From assembly GCA_937942465.1 (NCBI GenBank), contig CALDEO010000139.1, positions 1 through 6,878 on the forward strand: 6,878 nt of DNA. Direction: 5' to 3'. Each line of letters begins with the position of its first letter. Position 1 is the stretch's first letter. The translations under genes and the position numbers were made by a program. Origin of the DNA: an uncultured Saprospiraceae bacterium. Its GTDB lineage: Bacteria; Bacteroidota; Bacteroidia; Chitinophagales; Saprospiraceae. Shown one piece after another: positions 1 to 5,744 of the stretch. A model generated the notes under the pieces. That model was not told where the DNA came from, made no database searches, and saw only the letters and a list, made by a program, of their open reading frames with translations.

Positions 1-261
1 CTTGTTTTTGATGTCGAGTATGGTCTCTATGTTTCCATTCTCAGGATTGACTCGGAGGACTTGGCCTCTTCGCTCAGTTACCCATATGTGATCGTCAGGG
101 CCCCAAGTGATCTCCCATGGCACTTCTATACCTACGGCTACTTCTCGCTCTGTCAGAGTCGTTGTCTCTAGCGTTATTGTTGTTTGAGCAATAAGTTGAT
201 TGCTGCAGCTAAGTGCTAGAAAAGCACTAATGATGATGTATAAAACGTGTGATGTTTTCAT
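1..261 (-). CDS. PQQ-dependent glucose/sorbosone dehydrogenase-like protein, N-terminal fragment (runs off left edge)
   Basis: The first 87 codons of a minus-strand gene are visible, from an ATG at 261 to the window edge with no stop. Residues 1-25 form an export signal: a short basic start, a hydrophobic core (about 6-17), then a lipobox-like LALSC with Cys19. A signal peptidase I site near LIAQ (23-26) is an alternative. Residues 47-71 (VPWEITWGPDDHIWVTERRG and onward) match the first blade of the GSDH/YliI-type quinoprotein beta-propeller, whose members oxidise sugars in the periplasm using PQQ. The catalytic His and PQQ-binding Arg residues lie outside the window, so activity cannot be judged. 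It follows another PQQ-propeller gene on the same strand after 165 bp. The family call rests on one propeller motif. Extracellular anchoring is inferred. Confidence 0.75.
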   Translation of the reverse strand, partial: MKTSHVLYIIISAFLALSCSNQLIAQTTITLETTTLTEREVAVGIEVPWEITWGPDDHIWVTERRGQVLRVNPENGNIETILDIKNK

Positions 262-279
262 GTGAAGTGATTGTATCGA

Positions 280-307
280 CAAAATACAACATAGATTTGA
301 ATATCAA
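280..307 (-). promoter_or_regulatory. Possible promoter for the left-edge dehydrogenase gene
   Basis: On the minus strand a TATTTTG (286-280) resembles the Bacteroidota -7 consensus TAnnTTTG with one base missing. A TTTG/TTG lies about 20 bp upstream. It would give a 5' leader of roughly a dozen bases before the ATG at 261. The match is imperfect and the call is tentative. Confidence 0.3.
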
Positions 308-375
308 CAAATCCTCACTACTCTTTGGTGAGTTCCGTCGTTAGATACATTATCGATGTATGCTTGCTATTAGAC

Positions 376-393
376 ATTCGGTTGCAACCGAAT
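376..393. promoter_or_regulatory. Perfect 18-bp palindrome, candidate operator
   Basis: ATTCGGTTGCAACCGAAT is its own reverse complement across all 18 bases and is flanked on the plus-strand right by an A9 run (394-402). It lies between the two dehydrogenase genes, 115 bp upstream of the start at 261. A two-fold symmetric site with no spacer fits a dimeric regulator (LacI- or MarR-like sites have this form), but I cannot assign a regulator. In minus-strand RNA the U-run comes before the hairpin, so it is not a terminator for these genes. Confidence 0.45.
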
Positions 394-429
394 AAAAAAA
401 AACTAATATAGCTCGCTCATTTAATATTA
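394..429 (-). terminator. Possible weak terminator after the sorbosone dehydrogenase-like gene
   Basis: Read on the minus strand, the stop codon starts a TAATAT...ATATTA inverted repeat (429-424 with 409-404, 14-nt loop), followed by one G and then nine T (402-394). The stem is only 6 bp and entirely A-T, so the hairpin is weak. The U-tract and its position right at the stop codon are typical. Confidence 0.35.
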
Positions 430-1587
430 TGCTCCGGTGTAGTATACTCGGTAGATTACATCTGCAAAGTCATCACTGATGAGCATAGATCCATCGGGGA
501 GAAATTCTAAATCTACAGGTCGACCCCATACTTCACCATCTTGCTCTAGCCATCCACTTATAAAATCAGCGTACCCTGTTGAGTTACCATTTGCGTCAAG
601 CGATACTTGTGATATTCTATATCCTATTTTTTCTTTTCGATTCCAAGAGCCATGTTCTGCAATTAGGATATTGTTTTTGATATTTTCTGGAAACTGCTTA
701 GTCTGTACAAATTCTAATCCTAGTGGTGCTACATGCGGACCTAGTTTTTGAGCAGGTGCCTGATAGTCATCACAATTTTTATCTACACCAAATTCTGGAT
801 CGAGCATATCCCCTTGATGGCAGTATGGATATCCAAAATGTTGCTTGCTCGATGTTGCATGATTGAGCTCACAAGATGGGCTATCATCTCCGAGCCAGTC
901 CCTACCATTATCTGTAAACCATAGTTCCTGATTGTCAGGATGCCAAGTAAATCCTACGGTGTTACGTACACCACTTTGTATTATTTCTACTTCTTTAGTA
1001 TCGATGTCTAAGCTCGTGATAGATGCAAAAATAGGGTCTTCTGATTCACAAATATTACAAGGAGCACCTACGGGTATGTATAGCTTGCCGTCTGGTCCAA
1101 ATGAAATAAATTTCCAACCATGATGCCCCTCTGTAGGGTATTGGTCGTATACAACACTGGGGCTTGGGCTTTTTGACATGTTGTTTTCAATGTCTTCAAA
1201 TTTTAATACTCTATTTACTTCTGCAACATATAGATCTCCATTTTTTAAAGCAACTCCATTGGGCATATTGCCATCTTTCATGATTGTATACATGGTATCC
1301 GCTTTATAATCATTGTCTAGATCTTGGATCGCATATACTCGGCCATCACCACGGGTCCCCACGTACAAGGTGCCTTCTGGACTATAAGCCATAGATCGAG
1401 CATTGGTCACATTGGAGGCGTATACATGGATAGCGTAACCCTCAGGTAGTTTTAGCTTTTCTAGTGGAAGATCGCCTTTATAATCATGTGCAAATATCTC
1501 TAAAGGCACATTGACATACTTCCTAGATATACCATAAATAGTTGCAATCAAAACGAATGGTATGAGTACAAATAGAATCTTTTTCAT
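427..1587 (-). CDS. PQQ-dependent sugar dehydrogenase, L-sorbosone dehydrogenase-like
   Basis: This 386-aa protein has an N-terminal hydrophobic segment (residues 3-20) that is either an uncleaved membrane anchor or a signal peptide. The rest is a beta-propeller of the glucose/sorbosone dehydrogenase type. Repeated blade motifs include SPEGTLYVGTRGDGRVYA (69-86), SFGPDGKLYIPVG (162-174) and FLPDGSMLISDD (362-373). Likely PQQ-site motifs are HHGW (155-158), SGVRNTVGF (205-213, Arg208 and Asn209), TDNGRD (225-230), EHGSW (311-315) and GRPV (355-358). The family oxidises sugars or aldehydes in the periplasm and passes electrons to the respiratory chain. The true substrate cannot be read from the sequence. 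There are five cysteines (177, 180, 239, 256, 272) and no CxxCH haem motif. The ATG at 1587 lies 25 bp after the Nudix stop with no clear Shine-Dalgarno, so co-transcription with Nudix is likely. No PQQ synthesis genes are in the window. Confidence 0.85.
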   Translation of the reverse strand: MKKILFVLIPFVLIATIYGISRKYVNVPLEIFAHDYKGDLPLEKLKLPEGYAIHVYASNVTNARSMAYSPEGTLYVGTRGDGRVYAIQDLDNDYKADTMYTIMKDGNMPNGVALKNGDLYVAEVNRVLKFEDIENNMSKSPSPSVVYDQYPTEGHHGWKFISFGPDGKLYIPVGAPCNICESEDPIFASITSLDIDTKEVEIIQSGVRNTVGFTWHPDNQELWFTDNGRDWLGDDSPSCELNHATSSKQHFGYPYCHQGDMLDPEFGVDKNCDDYQAPAQKLGPHVAPLGLEFVQTKQFPENIKNNILIAEHGSWNRKEKIGYRISQVSLDANGNSTGYADFISGWLEQDGEVWGRPVDLEFLPDGSMLISDDFADVIYRVYYTGA

Positions 1588-1612
1588 GAGCGGTTAGTTT
1601 TGGATCGAACTA

Positions 1613-2287
1613 TTATTTTGTAATTGTTGATTCATATATTTTTAGAAATTCCGATGTTATCATCGCAGTTGCACCCCATAGTGTATGACCATTGAGGTCA
1701 TAGTAAGGTACATCTTTAAGTGTGATATTACGAACTTGTATCTCCTTACTCTTTACGGTATTCTTGTCTAGTAGATGCTTGATAGGTATGTGCAACACCT
1801 CTGCAACCTCGCTCTTTTGTAGTTTTAGAGTTGGTTTTTCATTCAAATACCCTAAAAATGGATCTACTAAAAAGTTACTGACAAATACATATAAAGGAGT
1901 CAGTGCTCCAATAACATTGACTGATGCGGCAGGGACACCTATTTCTTCGAAGGTCTCCCTGAGGGAGCAATCGAGCATATCCTTATCTGTGGTTTCTAGT
2001 TTACCACCAGGTAGAGATATCTGCCCACTATGCTTGTCATTAGGATTGTCGGAGCTGCGTTTGATATAGAGTATATGCCATGCTCCGTTGTCAGGGTAGA
2101 GTAGCATCATCACTGCTGCTCTGCGTACATCATCTGGTATAACACTGGAGTATCGCCGCTCTCCAAGGGGAGCCATCTTCATCTGTTGGTCGAGACCGGG
2201 CAAGCCTGAGAGTAATGTTTGCTTTAATTTTTCTGGAAGCGATGGATGATTCAAAATCCCTGAGTTTAATAAATTAAAAAACCCCAA
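1613..2287 (-). CDS. Nudix hydrolase, CoA pyrophosphatase-like
   Basis: This protein of up to 224 aa has a Nudix fold. The Nudix box is at 94-117: GGK, then REXXEEXG with Arg110, Glu111, Glu114, Glu115 and Gly117; these acidic residues bind the catalytic metal. The preceding HSGQISLPGG (86-95) and the later GHTLWGATAMI (200-210) are typical of the NudL/NUDT7-like CoA pyrophosphatase group, which cleaves CoA to phosphopantetheine and 3',5'-ADP in the cytoplasm. The exact substrate is inferred from the family. The start is uncertain. The longest frame begins with TTG at 2287, inside a terminator-like hairpin, and its first codons are the T-run. TTG at 2254 (codon 12) or ATT at 2257 (codon 11) would keep the LPG...MAP region (29-40) usual in the family. 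The first ATG, codon 36, would cut into it. The next gene follows 25 bp later. Confidence 0.85.
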   Translation of the reverse strand: MGFFNLLNSGILNHPSLPEKLKQTLLSGLPGLDQQMKMAPLGERRYSSVIPDDVRRAAVMMLLYPDNGAWHILYIKRSSDNPNDKHSGQISLPGGKLETTDKDMLDCSLRETFEEIGVPAASVNVIGALTPLYVFVSNFLVDPFLGYLNEKPTLKLQKSEVAEVLHIPIKHLLDKNTVKSKEIQVRNITLKDVPYYDLNGHTLWGATAMITSEFLKIYESTITK

Positions 2288-2303
2288 CCGATTAAAGTTG
2301 GGG
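2282..2303 (-). terminator. Rho-independent terminator of hemD, overlapping the longest Nudix frame
   Basis: CCCCAAC (2282-2288) and GTTGGGG (2297-2303) form a perfect 7-bp GC-rich stem with an 8-nt loop. On the minus strand this is followed directly by six T (2281-2276) and more AT-rich sequence, which is canonical terminator order. It lies about 50 bp after the hemD stop. The downstream stem arm contains the putative TTG start of the Nudix frame. Confidence 0.7.
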
Positions 2304-2329
2304 CAAGGGTTTAAGAACCCTTGAAGGGT
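2304..2329. repeat. Second hairpin abutting the terminator, with an alternative pairing arm
   Basis: CAAGGGTT (2304-2311) and AACCCTTG (2316-2323) form a perfect 8-bp stem with a 4-nt loop, directly adjacent to the terminator stem. A further AAGGGT (2324-2329) can pair instead with ACCCT (2317-2321), so two mutually exclusive stems are possible. There is no T-run of its own. It may extend the terminator or be part of an attenuator-like leader. Confidence 0.5.
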
Positions 2330-2355
2330 GTTAAACAGGGTATCTTATATATTGT

Positions 2356-3147
2356 TTACTTATTAGAAAGTTTCAAATAGTTGTTAATGGCCATAGACAT
2401 CGATGGGACATCTTTAGCCGGTGCTTGGATATTGATATGCAAGCCGTGATCCAATGTTGCTTTGGCACTTGACTTGCCGAAGACAGCCATACGAGTGTCA
2501 TTCTGCTTGAACGTAGGAAAGTTATCGAATAATGATTTTATACCTAATGGGCTGAAAAATACAAGGATGTCATAAGTAACATCTGTAAGATCAGACAGAT
2601 CACTACTGACGGTACGATACATCATCGCATCTTGGTAGTTAAATCCATTGGTATCAAGATACTCAACAACGTCTTTAGCTCCGAGGTTACTACAAGGAAG
2701 TAAAAAAGTCTCTTTGTCTTTATGCTTGAGTAGGGCAGTGTTAAGGTCAGCTATACGGCGGACTCCAACAAACACTTTTCTCTTTCTGTATAAAATGAAT
2801 TTCTGTAGGTAATTTGCTATTGCTTCAGTCAGACAGAAGTATTTAGTCTCTTGCGGCATCTTAATTCTCATCTGCTCACAAATTCTGAAGAAATGCTCAA
2901 TGGCATTTTTACTTGTAAATATGATACAAGAGAATTCGTCAGGTCTAATTCTATTCTTTCTAAACTCCTTTTCAGACACTTCATCTACCTGAATGAAAGG
3001 TCTCCAATCAATTTTTAAACCCCACTTCTTCTCAAGATCAAAATACGCCGATCTTTCAGGTTTGGGCTGTGAAATAAGTATTGTCTTGACTTCTTTATAA
3101 GATTCGCTGATAATACTTTTTTTTTCGGGTGATGAGTCTGTTGACAT
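2356..3147 (-). CDS. hemD: Uroporphyrinogen-III synthase
   Basis: This 263-aa cytoplasmic enzyme cyclises hydroxymethylbilane with inversion of ring D to give uroporphyrinogen III, the precursor of haem and sirohaem. The two-lobed HemD fold is recognised from Bacteroidota-type motifs: TILISQPKPE (22-31), IIFTSKNAIEHFF (75-87), YFCLTEAIANYLQK (103-116), YRKRKVFVG (120-128), YDILVFFSPLGIKSLF (192-207), AVFGKSSAKA (221-230) and PSMSMAI (248-254). Length is normal for the family in this phylum; the poorly conserved first 20 residues form a polar tail. The start is ATG at 3147, 27 bp after the DUF4271 stop, so the two are probably one transcript. A strong terminator follows. Codons 8-11 contain an A9 run. 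No other haem genes are in the window, so the gene is dispersed from the rest of the pathway here. Confidence 0.9.
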   Translation of the reverse strand: MSTDSSPEKKSIISESYKEVKTILISQPKPERSAYFDLEKKWGLKIDWRPFIQVDEVSEKEFRKNRIRPDEFSCIIFTSKNAIEHFFRICEQMRIKMPQETKYFCLTEAIANYLQKFILYRKRKVFVGVRRIADLNTALLKHKDKETFLLPCSNLGAKDVVEYLDTNGFNYQDAMMYRTVSSDLSDLTDVTYDILVFFSPLGIKSLFDNFPTFKQNDTRMAVFGKSSAKATLDHGLHINIQAPAKDVPSMSMAINNYLKLSNK

Positions 3148-3174
3148 ATAGATTCTTCTAGGCTTTATACATCT

Positions 3175-4104
3175 TTAAAAATAAGAACCGGAACTCAGGA
3201 TTTTCCATCCAATTATCCAGGGCAAAATTTCAAAGCTGCAAAGGTAAATAAAAAAATGGAATGGTTGTCCTGACAGTATACTTGAACCGAAAAACAGCCC
3301 TTTGAGCCATCGGAAAAGAAAATTTAATATGATTACTCCAATACCTACATAAAGGAACATACTAGAAAGTATATCATAACTAAAATACAGGAAGAGATTA
3401 ATAGGTATCAATATGATTCCTAAAAAGGAATGTAGGCTTATAATAGAGAAGTTGACCTTCTTGATCAAATCATAAATAGGGAATACATAACCCGTAGCTC
3501 TTACAAATGTATGTTTGAGTAGGTAAATGACAGATAGACATATAGTAATGTATGAGAAGTTTATTAATGTATCTACTCCAAAAGCTTTGCTTGTGAATAA
3601 AGCAAGGTTCAAAATGAATATGATATATAACAGAATACTCATGATAGACCACCCATTTTGATACTTTCGCTGTAGGGTGTTAAGTGAAGACATATTCAAC
3701 AAACTATTGGCTAGTTCGTTGATCAGTTTTCGGTTTTGAGATAAGATGATTGCCACTAAGATTATACACAAGATGAGTGCTAAAAGGGGGTAACTACTTT
3801 CTAAAAAGTTTTTTTTGACAATAGTGGTTTTGGTCTTTTTTTTGTCAACAAAGTCCTTTTTTCGTAGTGGGATGTGAGAAACCTCAAATGGGTTAGTAGC
3901 ATTTTTATCTTGAGTGATCGAGCTAGTTCTTGCCGGTTGATCAGTTGAGATTGTTGCCGTACTATCTTGATTGACAACCGTCTCCACCTCTATGTCGTCG
4001 AGTCGATCCACGATTTCAAATGGATTAGTCTGAGCTAATACATTGCTGCCGATAGCTCCGTAGAGGACGACAAGTATTATGCATAGCCAACGATTCCATT
4101 TCAT
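3175..4104 (-). CDS. DUF4271 domain-containing membrane protein
   Basis: This 309-aa protein has a signal peptide (1-25, ending VLAQ), a polar low-complexity region (26-100) and about six membrane segments (roughly 106-122, 153-172, 180-196, 220-240, 247-265, 281-299). The C-terminal PFHFFIYLCSFEILPW (281-296) and the overall arrangement match DUF4271, a family of unknown function known from Bacteroidota and often found next to hemD, as here. The polar region carries two copies of TNPFE followed by Ile or Val (26-31 and 70-75), 44 residues apart, and a Lys-rich stretch (82-98) just before the first membrane segment after the signal. Two A8 runs encode parts of that Lys-rich stretch. The ATG at 4104 is supported by the signal peptide and a -7 element only 4 bp upstream. 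Function is unknown. Confidence 0.85.
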   Translation of the reverse strand: MKWNRWLCIILVVLYGAIGSNVLAQTNPFEIVDRLDDIEVETVVNQDSTATISTDQPARTSSITQDKNATNPFEVSHIPLRKKDFVDKKKTKTTIVKKNFLESSYPLLALILCIILVAIILSQNRKLINELANSLLNMSSLNTLQRKYQNGWSIMSILLYIIFILNLALFTSKAFGVDTLINFSYITICLSVIYLLKHTFVRATGYVFPIYDLIKKVNFSIISLHSFLGIILIPINLFLYFSYDILSSMFLYVGIGVIILNFLFRWLKGLFFGSSILSGQPFHFFIYLCSFEILPWIIGWKILSSGSYF

Positions 4105-4108
4105 CCTG

Positions 4109-4116
4109 CAAAAGTA
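4109..4116 (-). promoter_or_regulatory. Perfect Bacteroidota -7 element immediately before the DUF4271 start
   Basis: On the minus strand TACTTTTG (4116-4109) matches TAnnTTTG at every fixed position and is followed by CAGG and then the ATG at 4104. Transcription would start at or next to the ATG, giving a leaderless or nearly leaderless mRNA. No clear TTG -33 element is seen at the usual distance. Confidence 0.5.
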
Positions 4117-4168
4117 GCAGTTTTATGATAAGAATGGTGAAATAATAAGCTAACATTTTTTTGCTTGT

Positions 4169-4176
4169 TATTTTTG
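4169..4176 (+). promoter_or_regulatory. Perfect TAnnTTTG (-7) element on the plus strand, candidate kinase promoter
   Basis: TATTTTTG matches the Bacteroidota -7 consensus at all fixed positions and points towards the kinase, about 300 bp away. No TTG is found 17-21 bp upstream, so support is partial. A second weaker candidate is TTG (4189-4191), 17 bp, then TATGTTTT (4209-4216). Confidence 0.3.
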
Positions 4177-4243
4177 CTTTATAATGTGTTGCAAAGCCTT
4201 GTTATAGCTATGTTTTCCCAACCTTATCTTGCCTTCAAGAACG

Positions 4244-4251
4244 CAAAAATA
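4244..4251 (-). promoter_or_regulatory. Perfect TAnnTTTG (-7) element on the minus strand, candidate second DUF4271 promoter
   Basis: CAAAAATA on the plus strand reads TATTTTTG on the minus strand and points towards DUF4271, 140 bp away. It faces the plus-strand element at 4169. No -33 TTG is seen. Confidence 0.25.
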
Positions 4252-4471
4252 ACGACGCATAGAAAAGGCATTTTAATAATTCAGCATTCCTACGTTTATT
4301 TGCTTTAAGCTAATATTTGATAATAAGTTGAGCTGACTGCGCAGTGTACGATTGTCAAGCACTTGGATTATAAGGTGATGAAGCTGATTTTAAATAGTTG
4401 TTAATAAGCTGTTATTGATACCACATCTTTCGATGAATGCCTATATCTTGTAGATTCAAACAGAGAAATAA

Positions 4472-5740
4472 ATGCCTAATTATCTTATCAGAAGGTTGGT
4501 TATTCTTGGAGGCTTAGCAGTCTTTGGTATCTTATTTATCCAGAGTTATTGGATGATCAAGACCTATGACTTGAAGGAAGAGGAGTTTCATAATACCGTA
4601 TCGATCTCTCTGCGTAAGGTGGCTGAGTCGATCTCTGAGTTCAATAAGTCGGAGCTCCCCAAGCAAAACTTAATACAACGGAGGTCATCCAACTTCTATG
4701 CAGTTAATATCAACAGCGCTATCGATGCCAATGTCCTAGAAGATTATCTCACGCAGGAGTTTCAGGATAGATCACTCTACACTGACTTTGAGTATGCGGT
4801 GTATGATTGCTCGACCAATGACCTAGTCTACGGTAACTATTGCCGTCTAAGTGAGGATGATCGAGAGTTTGTTGTATCTGATGATCTACCTACATTCGAT
4901 GATTTGATATACTACTTTGTAGTGAAGTTTCCTTCAAGACAGGGATACTTACTGAGTGATATGTGGATGTCCTTGATCTTCAGTTTGGTGGCATTGCTTG
5001 CATCTGTATTTTTTATATACTCTATCTGGGTTATCCTCAAACAGAAGAGAATGAGTGAAATGCAGAAGGATTTTATTAATAATATGACACATGAGTTTAA
5101 GACTCCGCTGTCGAGTATCAATATCGCAGCAGATGTATTCATGCGTAACGAATATATACAGTCAGATCCTAGACTATCTAAGTATACACAAGTGATCAAG
5201 CAACAAAACAAGCGACTCAATGATCAAGTAGAGAAGGTCTTGAATATCGCTCGGATAGAGAGTCAAGAGATCAAGTTGAATAAAGAAGAGATCGAGGTCA
5301 ATGCATTCATCAAGACTACGATAGTAGGAGAGCAGGCCAAGTTTGACGAACGAAATATTACCGTAAAGGAACAATACCACAATGCGGATATCCTAGTCAA
5401 TGCGGATCCATTACACTTAAGTAATGTGATCGCCAATGTCCTAGACAATGCATTGAAATATAGTGATTCCAATACCGAAATAACCATCGCTACAGGCAGC
5501 AATAAGGAGACGTCATACTTCACCATTAAAGATCAAGGTATCGGTATAGCCAAGGACGAGTTAGCTCGAATATTTACTAAGTTCTATAGAGTCTCGACTG
5601 GTAATATTCATAACGTCAAGGGATTTGGATTAGGGTTGTATTATGTCAATAGCATCTGTAATGCTCACAACTGGGTTATCTCAGTATCAAGTAAGCTCGA
5701 GGTAGGGACAACTATTAAAATAAGCTGGAAAAATTATTAA
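4472..5740 (+). CDS. Sensor histidine kinase, RprX-like, without HAMP domain
   Basis: This 422-aa membrane kinase is the sensor of a two-component pair. TM1 (about 7-29) and TM2 (about 164-188) enclose a periplasmic sensor region of roughly 135 residues with Cys113 and Cys124. TM2 is followed after only about 18 residues by the HisKA phosphoacceptor motif NNMTHEFKTPL (203-213, His207), so there is no room for a HAMP domain. The ATP-binding domain has all expected boxes: N box NVIANVLDNALKY (318-330, Asn326), G1 DQGIG (354-358), F box FTKFYR (368-373) and G2 GFGLGLY (384-390), so it should be active. The layout and sequence resemble Bacteroidota RprX. The signal is unknown. The ATG at 4472 has an A-rich upstream region and places TM1 correctly at the N-terminus. 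The partner regulator follows after 4 bp. Confidence 0.9.
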   Translation: MPNYLIRRLVILGGLAVFGILFIQSYWMIKTYDLKEEEFHNTVSISLRKVAESISEFNKSELPKQNLIQRRSSNFYAVNINSAIDANVLEDYLTQEFQDRSLYTDFEYAVYDCSTNDLVYGNYCRLSEDDREFVVSDDLPTFDDLIYYFVVKFPSRQGYLLSDMWMSLIFSLVALLASVFFIYSIWVILKQKRMSEMQKDFINNMTHEFKTPLSSINIAADVFMRNEYIQSDPRLSKYTQVIKQQNKRLNDQVEKVLNIARIESQEIKLNKEEIEVNAFIKTTIVGEQAKFDERNITVKEQYHNADILVNADPLHLSNVIANVLDNALKYSDSNTEITIATGSNKETSYFTIKDQGIGIAKDELARIFTKFYRVSTGNIHNVKGFGLGLYYVNSICNAHNWVISVSSKLEVGTTIKISWKNY

Positions 5741-5744
5741 TCAT

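Larger units (their letters stand above)
4105..4471. other. Divergent intergenic region between DUF4271 and the histidine kinase
   Basis: These 367 AT-rich bases contain no ORF I can support. They hold the DUF4271 -7 element, two facing TAnnTTTG motifs inside an 11-bp inverted repeat (4167-4177 and 4243-4253), a direct repeat TTTTTGCTT (4158-4166 and 4171-4179), a small TCTTG/CAAGA hairpin (4227-4240) and a 10-bp palindrome ACTGCGCAGT (4336-4345). The last 120 bases before the kinase show no clear promoter, so the kinase transcript probably has a long leader. Confidence 0.6.

Noticed and set aside
376..402. Palindrome plus A-run read as a terminator
   Set aside because: On the minus strand the T-run comes before the hairpin, and no plus-strand gene ends there.
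1040..1060. CNIC motif in the dehydrogenase as a haem c site
   Set aside because: Haem c attachment needs CxxCH; here the residue after the second Cys is Glu.
479..2069. Plus-strand ORFs of 63-115 codons opposite the dehydrogenase and Nudix genes
   Set aside because: They are antisense to strongly recognisable genes, have no family features and no promoter-like context, so they are frame shadows.
3470..3652. A 60-codon minus-strand ORF within DUF4271
   Set aside because: It is another frame of the same strand inside a clear membrane protein gene and has no independent support.
4336..4345. ACTGCGCAGT palindrome as an operator
   Set aside because: Ten symmetric bases can occur by chance in this much noncoding DNA, and no promoter element adjoins it; it is only listed as part of the intergenic region.
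4912..5526. Three overlapping minus-strand ORFs inside the histidine kinase gene
   Set aside because: The plus-strand frame encodes all kinase boxes; the antisense frames have no recognisable motif.
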